A stretch of 64,000 bases of DNA from Pseudomonas jessenii (GCF_002236115.1 NZ_NIWT01000005.1:434001-498000); one strand, 5' to 3'; positions 17,111 to 26,729 are shown, counted from the first letter of the stretch. Program-made: numbers and translations. The notes: a model not told the origin generated them from the letters alone.

Positions 17111-18514
17111 ATGACCATGCAGCATCCAGCACGTACTGAACTCTGGGCCATCCTGCGGCTGGCGGGGCCGTTGATTGCCTCGCAGTTGGCGCACATGCTG
17201 ATGGTCCTCACCGACACCCTGATGATGGCGCGCCTGAGTCCCGAGGCCCTGGCCGGTGGCGGGCTCGGTGCGGCGACCTATTCGTTCGTGTCGATTTTCT
17301 GCATCGGCGTGATTGCGGCGGTCGGCACCCTGGTGGCGATCCGTCAGGGTGCCGGCGATATTGTCGGGGCCACTCGACTGACCCAGGCCGGGTTGTGGCT
17401 GGCGTGGCTGATGGCGCTGGTCGCCGGTTTGCTGTTGTGGAACCTCAAACCGGTGCTGCTGCTGTTCGGCCAGACTGAAAGCAACGTCAACGCAGCCGGG
17501 CAGTTTTTGATCTTCCTGCCGTTCGCCCTGCCCGGCTACCTGAGCTTCATGGCCCTGCGCGGGTTCACCAGCGCCATTGGCCGTGCAACGCCAGTGATGG
17601 TCATCAGTGTTGGCGGTACGGTCGCCAACTTCCTGCTCAACTATGCGCTGATTACCGGCATGTTCGGCCTGCCGAAACTGGGGCTGACGGGCATCGGGCT
17701 GGTCACGGCGATTGTCGCCAACCTGATGGCACTTGCGCTGGCGTGGCACATTCGTCGGCATCCGGCTTATGAGGCCTATCCGCTGCGCCAGGGCCTGTCG
17801 CGGCTGAACCGCCAGTACCTGAAGGAGCTGTGGCGTCTGGGCCTGCCGATTGGCGGCACCTACGCGGTGGAAGTCGGGCTGTTTGCCTTCGCCGCGCTGT
17901 GCATGGGCACCATGGGCAGCACACAGCTGGGGGCTCATCAGATTGCCCTGCAAATCGTTTCGGTGGCGTTCATGGTCCCGGCGGGGATTTCTTATGCGAT
18001 CACCATGCGCATCGGCCAGCACTACGGCGCCGGGCAATTGCTGGATGCGCGGCTGGCCGGGCGGGTCGGCATTGCCTTCGGGGCGGCGGCGATGCTGTGT
18101 TTCGCCATGGTCTTCTGGCTATTGCCAAACCAGTTGGTCGGCCTGTTCCTCGACCACAACGACCCGGCGTTTCGCGATGTCATCAACCTTGCCGTGAGCC
18201 TGTTGGCGGTGGCGGCATGGTTCGAACTGTTCGACGGCACGCAAACCATTGCCATGGGCTGTATCCGCGGACTCAAGGATGCCAAGACCACTTTCCTGGT
18301 CGGCCTGGGTTGCTATTGGCTGATTGGCGCACCGGCGGCGTGGTGGATGGCGTTCCACCTGGACTGGGGGCCAACGGGCGTCTGGTGGGGCCTGGCGCTG
18401 GGGCTGGCGTGTGCGGCGGTGAGCCTGACGCTGGGATTTGAGTGGAAGATGAAGCGGATGATCAAGCGCGACACGACGTCAGTGCAGCGTTTCGAGGTTG
18501 CTCAGCCTGACTGA
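17111..18514 (+). CDS. norM: MATE-family multidrug/cation antiporter, NorM-like
   Basis: This 467-residue integral membrane protein has twelve predicted membrane segments in two MatE halves. Typical MATE features are PLIASQLAHMLMVLTDTLMM in the first segment and GTYAVEVGLFAF plus QIALQIVSVAFMVPAGISYA in the second half. Proteins of this type export cationic drugs or dyes in exchange for sodium or protons at the inner membrane. Three in-frame starts lie close together (GTG 17108, ATG 17111, ATG 17117), with no strong ribosome site to decide between them. The gene is divergent from the LysR gene and ends at a REP pair. The substrate is unknown. Confidence 0.9.
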   Translation: MTMQHPARTELWAILRLAGPLIASQLAHMLMVLTDTLMMARLSPEALAGGGLGAATYSFVSIFCIGVIAAVGTLVAIRQGAGDIVGATRLTQAGLWLAWLMALVAGLLLWNLKPVLLLFGQTESNVNAAGQFLIFLPFALPGYLSFMALRGFTSAIGRATPVMVISVGGTVANFLLNYALITGMFGLPKLGLTGIGLVTAIVANLMALALAWHIRRHPAYEAYPLRQGLSRLNRQYLKELWRLGLPIGGTYAVEVGLFAFAALCMGTMGSTQLGAHQIALQIVSVAFMVPAGISYAITMRIGQHYGAGQLLDARLAGRVGIAFGAAAMLCFAMVFWLLPNQLVGLFLDHNDPAFRDVINLAVSLLAVAAWFELFDGTQTIAMGCIRGLKDAKTTFLVGLGCYWLIGAPAAWWMAFHLDWGPTGVWWGLALGLACAAVSLTLGFEWKMKRMIKRDTTSVQRFEVAQPD

Positions 18515-18517
18515 GCC

Positions 18518-18623
18518 CCCTGTAGGAGCGAGCTCGCTCGCGATGGTCGTCAACGATAACGCTGGTTGGCAGGTGCCCCGCGGGGTTCTCAGGTTTATCG
18601 CGAGCAAGCTCGCTCCTACAGGG
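18518..18623. repeat. REP pair (REPIN-like), TGTAGG subtype
   Basis: Two inverted copies of the REP arm GGAGCGAGC(T/A)... face each other, ending in CGCGA toward the centre, with about 50 bases between them. It lies between the convergent MATE and GGDEF-EAL genes. Both arms carry the TGTAGG variant. Confidence 0.9.
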
Positions 18624-18636
18624 CTCTGTGGCAACC

Positions 18637-20310
18637 TCAGCCCACGATTTCCAGCATCGGCTGCTGATTGCTGCCAAACGTCAGATACTCCACCAGTTCG
18701 GCCAGCGGCAAAGGCCTGCTGATCAAATACCCCTGCACCTGATCGCATTCAAACCCACGCAGCAGATCCAGTTGCTCCGGCGTTTCCACGCCTTCTGCGA
18801 CCACCTCGAGGTTGAGGTTGTGCGCCAGGTTGATCATCGCGTGGACCAGTTTGCGGTTTTCCTCACGCTGCTCCATGCCGCCGACAAAGCTCTTGTCGAT
18901 CTTCAGCAAGGTGATCGGCAGGCTGTTGAGGTGCACGAACGACGAGAACCCGGTGCCGAAGTCGTCGAGGGAGAAGCGCACACCGAGGCGCCCAAGGGCG
19001 TCCATGGTCTGCTTGACCAGATCGCTGCGACGCATCACGGCGGTTTCGGTCAGCTCGAACTCCAGCCACTGCGCTTCGACGCCGCGCTCGGCAATCAGGC
19101 GACTGAGAGTCGAAAGCAACTGGCTGTCCTGGAACTGCCGGAATGACAGGTTGATCGCCATGTGCAACGGTGGCAATCCCAGCTCGAGCAGCGCCTGCAT
19201 GTCGCGCAAGGCCCGGGAAATTACCCAGTAGCCCAGCGGCACGATCAGACCACTTTGCTCGGCCAGCGGCACGAATTCACTCGGTGGAAGCAAGCCGCGC
19301 TCGGCATGCCGCCAGCGCACCAAAGCTTCGAGGCCGACGATCTGCCCGTCTTCGAGGTTCAGCCGTGGCTGGTAATGCAGCTCCAGCTCATCGCGGCGCA
19401 GTGCCCGACGCAACTCGGTTTCGAGGTCGGCGATGCTGCGGGCATTGCGGTTGATGCGCTCGTTGAAAATGTGAAAAGTGCAGCCCTGGGTGCTTTTGGC
19501 CTGCTGCATGGCGATGTGCGCATGCCACATCAGCGGATCCGCACCGGCCTGGGCCCGGGCGTAGGCAATGCCCAGGCTGGAACCGATCAACAGGCTTTCG
19601 CCATCGACCCAATAAGGTTCGGCCAGTACTTCGCTGATGCGCTCGGCCATCCACTCGGCACGCTGGGGAGCACGACGGGTGTCGATCAGCAGAGCGAATT
19701 CATCACTGCCCAGGCGCGCCAGTTGATCGCCGGCCTCAAGCTGACTCTTGAGCCGCGCCACCACTTGCAGGATCAGGCGATCACCGGCCTGATGGCCGAG
19801 GGCGTCGTTGGCATAACGAAAGTTGTCGAGGTCGAGATGACCGAGGGCCAGGCCGCGACCGTCGTTTTCCGCCAGGCGCGCCGTCAGCAGAGTCTGGAAG
19901 CCCTGGCGGTTAGCGATGCCGGTCAGCGGATCTTGCTCGGCCAGACGTTGAAGGGTGTTTTCCAGAACGCCACGTTCGCGCACATGGCGTAGGCAACGGC
20001 GCAACATGCCGGGATCGAGATGATCACGCACCAGCCAGTCACTCACGCCGTCGGGCGGGATCAGCGGCTCATGGTCGAGCAACAACACCGTCGGCAGGCT
20101 GCAACGACCCGGCGCCGGCTGAAGTTGCGGGATGGTCAATAACACCGCGCTGCGGTTGTCATCGAACAGGCTGCTGACCGACTCCCAACTCGGCGCGCTG
20201 ATGAGCACGGCCGAGCTCCCCATAGGAGCCAGACACTCGCGCAACAACGCTGCCCACGCTGGCTCTTCGGCCAGTAGCAGCAAACGCAAGGGTTCGACAG
20301 GCGTAGACAA
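18637..20310 (-). CDS. Response-regulator-like GGDEF-EAL cyclic-di-GMP protein
   Basis: This 557-residue protein has an N-terminal receiver-like domain (about residues 1-110), a GGDEF domain (about 125-290) and an EAL domain (about 300-545). The cyclase motif is changed to GSDEF (RLGSDEFA) and no RxxD inhibitory site is seen. The EAL domain keeps EALVRW, AINLSF, ELTET, DDFGTGFSS, LKIDKSF, EGVET and DQVQGY, so phosphodiesterase activity is likely and cyclase activity doubtful. The start is TTG at 20310 with GGGAGC upstream. From memory, PA5295 (ProE), at the equivalent place in P. aeruginosa, is a phosphodiesterase affecting exopolysaccharide. Confidence 0.88.
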   Translation of the reverse strand: MSTPVEPLRLLLLAEEPAWAALLRECLAPMGSSAVLISAPSWESVSSLFDDNRSAVLLTIPQLQPAPGRCSLPTVLLLDHEPLIPPDGVSDWLVRDHLDPGMLRRCLRHVRERGVLENTLQRLAEQDPLTGIANRQGFQTLLTARLAENDGRGLALGHLDLDNFRYANDALGHQAGDRLILQVVARLKSQLEAGDQLARLGSDEFALLIDTRRAPQRAEWMAERISEVLAEPYWVDGESLLIGSSLGIAYARAQAGADPLMWHAHIAMQQAKSTQGCTFHIFNERINRNARSIADLETELRRALRRDELELHYQPRLNLEDGQIVGLEALVRWRHAERGLLPPSEFVPLAEQSGLIVPLGYWVISRALRDMQALLELGLPPLHMAINLSFRQFQDSQLLSTLSRLIAERGVEAQWLEFELTETAVMRRSDLVKQTMDALGRLGVRFSLDDFGTGFSSFVHLNSLPITLLKIDKSFVGGMEQREENRKLVHAMINLAHNLNLEVVAEGVETPEQLDLLRGFECDQVQGYLISRPLPLAELVEYLTFGSNQQPMLEIVG

Positions 20311-20574
20311 GCTAGCTCCCTAGACTCTGCAAAGATGTAGGCGACGGGCATTATGCCGTTCCGATGACCAATGACAATGACATCGGTGAGCAAAACGAGA
20401 CCTTTGTATCCGGAAATACGAACATTAGCCGCAAATTCGTTGCGCATCCTGCGTGAAAGTAACAAAACCGGCAATTACAGATAGCGTGGTACGTCACAAG
20501 TCGGACAGAGCAGCACAATTCGCTGAGCCTGTTAAAATGCCGGCCCATTTCGTGACTGACTCCTGAATTTACCT

Positions 20575-22584
20575 ATGTCCCGACTCAATCCCCGGCAGCA
20601 AGAAGCCGTGAGCTACGTCGGCGGCCCTCTTTTGGTGCTCGCCGGTGCTGGCTCCGGCAAGACCAGCGTGATCACGCGCAAAATCGCGCACCTGATCCAG
20701 AACTGCGGCATCCGCGCCCAGTACATCGTCGCCATGACCTTTACCAACAAGGCCGCCCGCGAGATGAAGGAACGGGTCGGCACCCTGCTGCGCGCCGGCG
20801 AAGGTCGTGGCCTGACGGTCTGCACCTTCCACAACCTGGGCCTGAACATCATCCGCAAGGAACACGTGCGGCTGGGCTACAAACCGGGCTTCTCGATCTT
20901 CGACGAGACCGACGTCAAGGCCCTGATGACCGACATCATGCAGAAGGAATACTCGGGCGACGACGGCGTCGACGAGATCAAGAACATGATCGGCGCCTGG
21001 AAAAACGACCTGATCCTGCCGGCCCAGGCCCTGGAAAACGCGCGCAACCCCAAGGAACAGACCGCTGCCATCGTCTACACCCACTACCAGCGCACGCTCA
21101 AGGCGTTCAACGCGGTGGATTTCGACGACCTGATCCTGCTCCCGGTGAAGCTGTTCGAAGAACACGCCGACATCCTGGAAAAATGGCAGAACAAGGTGCG
21201 CTACCTGCTGGTGGACGAATACCAGGACACCAACGCCAGCCAATATTTGCTGGTGAAAATGCTCATCGGCAAACGCAACCAGTTCACCGTGGTGGGCGAC
21301 GACGACCAGTCGATCTACGCCTGGCGCGGCGCACGTCCGGAAAACCTGATGCTGCTCAAGGACGACTACCCGTCCTTGAAAGTGGTGATGCTGGAGCAGA
21401 ACTATCGCTCCACCAGCCGCATCCTGCGCTGCGCCAACGTACTGATCTCGAACAACCCCCACGAATTCGAAAAACAGTTGTGGAGTGAAATGGGCCACGG
21501 CGACGAGATCCGCGTGATCCGGTGCCGCAACGAGGACGCCGAAGCCGAGCGCGTGGCCATGGAAATCCTCAGCCTGCACTTGCGCACCGACCGCCCGTAC
21601 AGCGATTTCGCGATCCTGTATCGCGGCAACTACCAGGCCAAGCTGATCGAGCTGAAGTTGCAGCACCACCAGGTGCCGTATCGCCTGTCCGGCGGCAACA
21701 GCTTTTTCGGACGTCAGGAAGTGAAAGACCTGATGGCCTACTTCCGCCTGATCGTGAACCCGGACGACGACAACGCCTTCCTGCGGGTGATCAACGTGCC
21801 GCGCCGCGAGATCGGCTCGACCACGCTGGAGAAGCTGGGCAACTACGCCACCGAACGCAAGATCTCGATGTACGCCGCCACCGACGAAATCGGCCTGGGC
21901 GAGCATCTCGACAGCCGCTTCACCGATCGCCTGTCGCGCTTCAAGCGCTTCATGGACAGGGTGCGCGAGCAGTGCGCCGGCGAAGACCCGATCTCGGCCC
22001 TGCGCAGCATGGTCATGGACATCGACTACGAGAACTGGCTGCGCACCAACAGCTCCAGCGACAAGGCCGCCGATTACCGCATGGGTAACGTCTGGTTCCT
22101 GATCGAGGCGCTGAAGAACACCCTGGAAAAAGACGAAGAAGGCGAGATGACCGTCGAGGACGCCATCGGCAAACTCGTCCTGCGCGACATGCTCGAGCGC
22201 CAGCAGGAAGAGGAAGACGGCGCCGAAGGCGTGCAGATGATGACTTTGCATGCGTCCAAGGGCCTGGAATTCCCCTACGTGTTCATCATGGGCATGGAGG
22301 AGGAAATCCTCCCGCACCGCTCAAGCATCGAAGCCGACACCATCGAAGAAGAACGTCGCCTGGCCTATGTGGGCATTACCCGTGCGCGCCAGACCCTGGC
22401 CTTCACCTTCGCCGCCAAGCGCAAGCAGTACGGCGAGATCATCGATTGCGCGCCGAGCCGCTTCCTCGATGAGTTGCCGCCGGACGACCTGGCCTGGGAA
22501 GGCAACGACGACACACCGACCGAAGTCAAAGCCGTGCGAGGCAACAACGCACTGGCGGATATACGCGCGATGTTAAAGCGCTAG
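20575..22584 (+). CDS. rep: ATP-dependent DNA helicase Rep
   Basis: This 669-residue superfamily 1A helicase has Walker A GAGSGKT (about residues 24-30), motif Ia FTNKAAREM, motif II VDEYQDTN (about 213-220), motif III VVGDDDQSIYAWRGA, motif IV QNYRS, motif V TLHASKGLEF and motif VI EERRLAYVGITRA. The length and the 3'-to-5' helicase plan fit Rep, which helps replication forks move through protein-bound DNA. UvrD/PcrA are close relatives but are usually longer. It lies just upstream of xpt with a gap of 58 bases. Confidence 0.95.
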   Translation: MSRLNPRQQEAVSYVGGPLLVLAGAGSGKTSVITRKIAHLIQNCGIRAQYIVAMTFTNKAAREMKERVGTLLRAGEGRGLTVCTFHNLGLNIIRKEHVRLGYKPGFSIFDETDVKALMTDIMQKEYSGDDGVDEIKNMIGAWKNDLILPAQALENARNPKEQTAAIVYTHYQRTLKAFNAVDFDDLILLPVKLFEEHADILEKWQNKVRYLLVDEYQDTNASQYLLVKMLIGKRNQFTVVGDDDQSIYAWRGARPENLMLLKDDYPSLKVVMLEQNYRSTSRILRCANVLISNNPHEFEKQLWSEMGHGDEIRVIRCRNEDAEAERVAMEILSLHLRTDRPYSDFAILYRGNYQAKLIELKLQHHQVPYRLSGGNSFFGRQEVKDLMAYFRLIVNPDDDNAFLRVINVPRREIGSTTLEKLGNYATERKISMYAATDEIGLGEHLDSRFTDRLSRFKRFMDRVREQCAGEDPISALRSMVMDIDYENWLRTNSSSDKAADYRMGNVWFLIEALKNTLEKDEEGEMTVEDAIGKLVLRDMLERQQEEEDGAEGVQMMTLHASKGLEFPYVFIMGMEEEILPHRSSIEADTIEEERRLAYVGITRARQTLAFTFAAKRKQYGEIIDCAPSRFLDELPPDDLAWEGNDDTPTEVKAVRGNNALADIRAMLKR

Positions 22585-22642
22585 AATTGACCACTTTTTT
22601 AAAAACCTTAGGGCGCACAAGGCGCCAACAGAGGACAGCTTC

Positions 22643-23215
22643 ATGGAAGCCCTGCACAAGAAAATTCGCGAAGAAGGCATCGTGCTTTCCGACCAGGTCC
22701 TGAAAGTCGACGCCTTTCTGAACCACCAGATCGACCCGGCCCTGATGAAGCTGATCGGCGACGAATTCGCCACGCTGTTCAAGGATTCGGGCATCACCAA
22801 GATCGTCACCATCGAAGCCTCGGGCATCGCTCCGGCGATCATGACCGGTCTGAACCTGGGCGTGCCGGTGATCTTCGCCCGCAAGCACCAGTCCCTGACC
22901 CTGACCGAAAACCTGCTGTCGGCGACCGTGTACTCGTTCACCAAGCAGACCGAAAGCACCGTGGCCATCTCTCCGCGCCACCTGACCAGCAGCGACCGCG
23001 TGCTGATCATCGATGACTTCCTGGCCAACGGTAAGGCGTCCCAGGCACTGATTTCGATCATCAAGCAGGCCGGCGCCACCGTGGCAGGCCTGGGTATCGT
23101 GATCGAGAAATCGTTCCAGGGCGGCCGTGCGGAACTGGACTCGCAGGGTTATCGCGTAGAGTCCCTGGCGCGTGTGAAGTCGCTGGCCGGTGGTGTCGTG
23201 ACCTTCATCGAATAA
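22643..23215 (+). CDS. xpt: Xanthine phosphoribosyltransferase
   Basis: This 190-residue type I phosphoribosyltransferase converts xanthine and PRPP to XMP in purine salvage. The PRPP-binding loop is VLIIDDFLANGKA at about residues 120-132. The N-terminal MEALHKKIREEGIVLSDQVL matches Xpt, and the length is normal. The ribosome site GAGGACAG precedes the ATG. The gene is close behind rep and ends at a REP pair. Confidence 0.95.
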   Translation: MEALHKKIREEGIVLSDQVLKVDAFLNHQIDPALMKLIGDEFATLFKDSGITKIVTIEASGIAPAIMTGLNLGVPVIFARKHQSLTLTENLLSATVYSFTKQTESTVAISPRHLTSSDRVLIIDDFLANGKASQALISIIKQAGATVAGLGIVIEKSFQGGRAELDSQGYRVESLARVKSLAGGVVTFIE

Positions 23216-23235
23216 AGGCCACACTGCACATCCCC

Positions 23236-23328
23236 CTGTGGGAGCGAGCTTGCTCGCGATTGCATAGTGTCAGTCGACATCTTCGTTGACTGATACACCG
23301 CTATCGCGAGCAAGCTCGCTCCCACAGT
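23236..23328. repeat. REP pair (REPIN-like), TGTGGG subtype
   Basis: Inverted arms GGGAGCGAGCTTGCTCGCGA and its complement flank about 45 bases. It lies between the convergent xpt and acetyl-CoA hydrolase-family genes and is followed directly by a T9-G9 tract. Confidence 0.9.
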
Positions 23329-23330
23329 TG

Positions 23331-23348
23331 TTTTTTTTTGGGGGGGGG
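23331..23348. other. T9-G9 homopolymer tract
   Basis: Nine T are followed by nine G, immediately after the REP pair and three bases before the stop codon of the minus-strand hydrolase gene. The tract is non-coding as read. It may be a length-variable tract or an assembly error. Confidence 0.8.
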
Positions 23349-23351
23349 CAG

Positions 23352-25274
23352 TTACTGCGCAGTCGCCTTGAGGCCCGTGAGCAACAGCCGCTGAAACAAA
23401 TCTTCCTTGAGGCCTTCCGGATCGGTCAATTGCATCCGCTCCAGATGCTCTGGAAACAACGCAGGCTCCGGCGCATCCAATGCTGCCTTGCCCAACTCCA
23501 GCACCTCGCTCAGCTTGAACTTGCTCTTGAGCCAGTTCAGCGCCCGCAACACATCCCGCTCAACCTCGGTGAAATCACAACCCAGCGGATACTCTGGAAA
23601 CAACTGCGGATGCCGCGCCTGAATCTCCTGCAAACGCTGCGGGCTGTTATCGGTAAAGAGCGGATCGAGACGGAAGTCCTTGGGCAGTTTGCCGACTTTC
23701 TGTGCCTGCGCGATCAGCCCCGACTGGAAACGTGAGTCGCTGATATTTAACAGTGCTTCAATCACCGCCGCATCGGTCTTGCCCCGCAGATCGGCAATGC
23801 CGTACTCGGTGACCACGATGTCCCGCAGATGCCGCGGAATCGTGCAGTGACCATACTCCCAGACGATGTTCGAGCTGATGTCACCTCCAGACTCACGCCA
23901 GCTGCGTAGCAGCAACACCGAACGCGCGTCTTGCAACGCATGCCCCTGCACCACGAAGTTGTATTGCCCGCCTACGCCGCTGAGCACACGTCCGTCTTCG
24001 AGCTGATCCGCCACCGCGGCACCGAGCAAGGTCACGGTGAACGCGGTGTTGATGAACCTCGCATCGAGACGTTGAAAGCGCTTGAGTTCTTCCTGGCCGT
24101 AGAGCTCGTTGATGTAGCTGATGCGGGTCATGTTGAATTCAAGCCGCTTGCTCTGCGGCAACTCACGCAAGCGTTCATAGAAGCTGCGCGGCCCGAGGAA
24201 GAATCCGCCATGCACCGAGATGCCATCGGCTTGCGCAGCCTCGTCGAGGGTGCCGGCATTCGCCTGCTGTTGGGTCGCCGCGTCCGGATAAACCTTACGC
24301 CGCACGATCCCGGCATCGGCCAGCACCAACAAGCCGTTGACGAACATTTCGCTGCAGCCATACAGGCCTTTGGCGAAGGGCTCGATGCCGCCTTCGCGCT
24401 CAATCAGTTGCGCCCAGTGGCTGAGGTTTACGTCTGCCAGCAAAGCCCTGTATCCGTCGTTGTCGGCTTGCCGCGCCAGCAGCGCCGCCGTCAGCGCATC
24501 ACCCATGGAACCGATGCCGATCTGCAAGGTGCCGCCGTCACGCACCAGAGTGCTGGCGTGCAGGCCGATGAAATGGTCCTGAAAGCCCACCGGCATGTTT
24601 GGCGTGGAAAACAGCGTGGTGTTGTCCTTCTCATCGATCAGCAGGTCAAAGGTGTCGATGCCCAGTTCCGCATCGCCGGGCATGTAAGGCAGATCGTTGT
24701 GTACTTGGCCGACCATCAGGATGGTTTCTCCGGCGGCGCGGCGCTTGGCGATCATCGGCAATAGGTCGAGGGTGATGTCCGGGTTGCAGCTGAGGCTCAA
24801 GCGGTCGGGATGCTCGGCATGGCTGGCCACCAGTTGCGCCACCAGATTCAACCCGGCGGTGTTGATGTCCCGGGCCGCATGGCTGTAGTTGCTGCTGACG
24901 TAATCCTGTTGCGCCGTAGCACTGTTGAGCAGGCTGCCAGGCTGCATGAAGAACTGCTGGATGTGGATGTTGCCCGGTAAACCGTCGCGACGCAGGTCGG
25001 CGAGAAATTCCAGCTCCGGATAATCGCCGAACACCCGTTCGACAAAGGGTTCGAGAAATCGCTTTTGCAAACCATCGCCCAAGGGTGGGCGCCCCAGACA
25101 CAACGCGGTGTAGATCGTCAGTCGTCGCTCGGGCGACTGTGCGATTCGTCGATACAGCGCGTTGACGAAGTGATTGGGTTTGCCCAACCCCAGAGGCAGG
25201 CCCATGTGGATATGCGTCGGCAACCGTGCCAAGACGTCATCGACCGCTTGCTCGATTGAACACAGCTGCACCAT
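23352..25274 (-). CDS. Acetyl-CoA hydrolase/transferase family protein (long form)
   Basis: This 640-residue protein has the two-domain plan of the acetyl-CoA hydrolase/CoA-transferase family, with typical segments VGQVHNDLPYMPG, TLQIGIGSMGDALT and VLSGVGGQYNFV. It is longer than the usual form of about 500 residues, with an extended C-terminal half. Members move CoA between short acids such as acetate and succinate or hydrolyse acetyl-CoA; the substrate cannot be read here. The open frame extends 60 codons further upstream through a REP element. I chose ATG 25274 because GGGAGGA lies 5-6 bases upstream. Confidence 0.85.
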   Translation of the reverse strand: MVQLCSIEQAVDDVLARLPTHIHMGLPLGLGKPNHFVNALYRRIAQSPERRLTIYTALCLGRPPLGDGLQKRFLEPFVERVFGDYPELEFLADLRRDGLPGNIHIQQFFMQPGSLLNSATAQQDYVSSNYSHAARDINTAGLNLVAQLVASHAEHPDRLSLSCNPDITLDLLPMIAKRRAAGETILMVGQVHNDLPYMPGDAELGIDTFDLLIDEKDNTTLFSTPNMPVGFQDHFIGLHASTLVRDGGTLQIGIGSMGDALTAALLARQADNDGYRALLADVNLSHWAQLIEREGGIEPFAKGLYGCSEMFVNGLLVLADAGIVRRKVYPDAATQQQANAGTLDEAAQADGISVHGGFFLGPRSFYERLRELPQSKRLEFNMTRISYINELYGQEELKRFQRLDARFINTAFTVTLLGAAVADQLEDGRVLSGVGGQYNFVVQGHALQDARSVLLLRSWRESGGDISSNIVWEYGHCTIPRHLRDIVVTEYGIADLRGKTDAAVIEALLNISDSRFQSGLIAQAQKVGKLPKDFRLDPLFTDNSPQRLQEIQARHPQLFPEYPLGCDFTEVERDVLRALNWLKSKFKLSEVLELGKAALDAPEPALFPEHLERMQLTDPEGLKEDLFQRLLLTGLKATAQ

Positions 25275-25373
25275 CAGGTCCTCCCTTACATTCCATGACG
25301 TGGGGTTAGACCGAGCTTGCCGGGGATTCGCTGCAATGAACAGCCCGTTAATGCCAATCGGCTGCCACAAAAA

Positions 25374-25479
25374 CCTTGTAGGAGCGAGCTCGCTCGCGAA
25401 GAACCTGAGAACACCGCGGGGTGCCAGGTTTCCAGCGTTATCGTTGACGACCATCGCGAGCGAGCTCGTTCCTACAAGG
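25374..25479. repeat. REP pair (REPIN-like), TGTAGG subtype
   Basis: Inverted arms with TGTAGGAGCGAGCTCGCTCG on the left and a copy with one change (CTCGTTCCTACA) on the right. It lies between the hydrolase-family gene start and the cytochrome c5 gene end, both minus strand. In the hydrolase frame it is open but is not judged coding. Confidence 0.9.
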
Positions 25480-25501
25480 GTCAGCGCGGAATTTCAGGCA
25501 C

Positions 25502-25529
25502 AAAAAAACCGTCCTGGGACGGTTTTTTG
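25502..25529 (-). terminator. Rho-independent terminator after cytochrome c5
   Basis: The stem AAACCGTCC/GGACGGTTT with a short loop and T-runs on both sides lies 17 bases after the stop of the minus-strand cytochrome gene. Confidence 0.85.
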
Positions 25530-25545
25530 CAAACGATGCGGCGCC

Positions 25546-25980
25546 TTATTTCAGGCCGGACATCTTCTGGATGGCGCTTTTGAGCTCGGCGTCTGCACAA
25601 TCGGCGCAGGTGCCTTTTGGCGGCATCGCGTTGATGCCGGAGATCGCCTTGGCGAGCAAGCCGTCAACACCACCTTCTTTCTTGGCACGTTCGCCCCAAG
25701 CAGCGGCATCACCGATTTTCGGCGCACCCAACAGGCCTGAACCGTGGCAAGCGTTGCAATGTTTTGCAATCACTTCATCCGGGGTTTTCGCACCACCACC
25801 GCCGCCAGCGGAAGCGGCCACTTCCATGCCCTTGCACTCTTTACCCTGAACACAAACCTGGCCGACTGGCTCAAGGCGTTTGGCAATATCGTCGTTGGTC
25901 GCAGCCTGAGCGCTGACACTGACAGCCCATAGGGCCAATACGGTTGCTGGTGCAGCCAGCATTTTCATAATTAGGTTCAC
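25546..25980 (-). CDS. cycB: Cytochrome c5 family protein
   Basis: This 144-residue exported c-type cytochrome has a signal peptide ending near VSAQA, one haem-binding motif CNACH (residues 75-79), a probable axial methionine in INAMPPKG (Met119) and two later cysteines (about 125 and 128) typical of cytochrome c5. It carries electrons in the periplasm. The GTG start at 25980 has GAGGGTGA upstream; ATG 25968 is possible. A clear terminator follows. The symbol follows usage that I recall for P. aeruginosa. Confidence 0.9.
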   Translation of the reverse strand: MNLIMKMLAAPATVLALWAVSVSAQAATNDDIAKRLEPVGQVCVQGKECKGMEVAASAGGGGGAKTPDEVIAKHCNACHGSGLLGAPKIGDAAAWGERAKKEGGVDGLLAKAISGINAMPPKGTCADCADAELKSAIQKMSGLK

Positions 25981-26150
25981 GCGTTCACCCTCAATGGTGG
26001 CTAGTCACGCCTACGGCCACGGTTCGCAGGCGGGCGCAAGTATAGCGGTAAGCCCGCCGCACTGAAACAACCCCAAAGTCGGAGGGGTCTTAGGCCGCGA
26101 CGGAAAAACAGCCCGGGCACCTCTGCGATGCTGGCAGGACGCCTCTTTTC

Positions 26151-26699
26151 TTAGAAATTCGCTGGTGTGGCTGCGCTGATTAGTCGCGCCGGCACATCGA
26201 ACGGATTACGGAAACGGTGTGGCTTGGTACTTTCAAAGTAGTAGCTATCGCCGGCTTCGAGGACAAAAGTTTCGAGACCGACCACCAGTTCCAGTTTTCC
26301 TTCGACCAGGATGCCGGTTTCCTCGCCCTCATGGGTGAGCATCTCGTCACCGGTGTCGGCGCCTGGCGGATAGATTTCATTGAGGAATGCGATGGCCCGG
26401 CTCGGGTGCGCCCGGCCGACCAGTTTCATGGTCACTGCGCCATCGGAAATGTCGATCAGCTCATTGGCCTTGTAGACGATCTGAGTCGGTTTTTCCTGCA
26501 GGATTTCTTCGGAAAAGAACTCGACCATGGACATGGGAATCCCGCCCAGCACTTTACGCAGCGAACTGATCGAAGGGCTCACGCTGTTCTTTTCGATCAT
26601 CGAAATCGTGCTGTTGGTGACCCCCGCCCGTTTGGCGAGCTCACGCTGGGAAAGGCCTTTGAGCCTACGGATGGATTGCAGTCGTTCACCGACGTCCAA
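26151..26699 (-). CDS. pauR: XRE-cupin regulator of polyamine catabolism, PauR/PuuR-like
   Basis: This 182-residue protein has an N-terminal XRE helix-turn-helix (LSQRELAKRAGVTNSTISMI, about residues 18-37) and a C-terminal cupin domain (about 105-180) of the PuuR type. PuuR/PauR proteins repress putrescine-degradation genes until a gamma-glutamylated polyamine accumulates. The start is TTG at 26699 with GGAGG eight bases upstream. An imperfect inverted repeat upstream (26730-26766) could be its own operator. pauB and pauC homologues lie within 11 kb. The name rests on family type and gene order. Confidence 0.87.
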   Translation of the reverse strand: MDVGERLQSIRRLKGLSQRELAKRAGVTNSTISMIEKNSVSPSISSLRKVLGGIPMSMVEFFSEEILQEKPTQIVYKANELIDISDGAVTMKLVGRAHPSRAIAFLNEIYPPGADTGDEMLTHEGEETGILVEGKLELVVGLETFVLEAGDSYYFESTKPHRFRNPFDVPARLISAATPANF

Positions 26700-26729
26700 A
26701 GCTTGCGCCTCCAGGATTCAGATTGTTGG

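Noticed and set aside
25275..25454. N-terminal extension of the acetyl-CoA hydrolase-family gene by 60 codons.
   Set aside because: The extension runs through part of a REP pair, and ATG 25274 has a strong, well-spaced GGGAGGA site.
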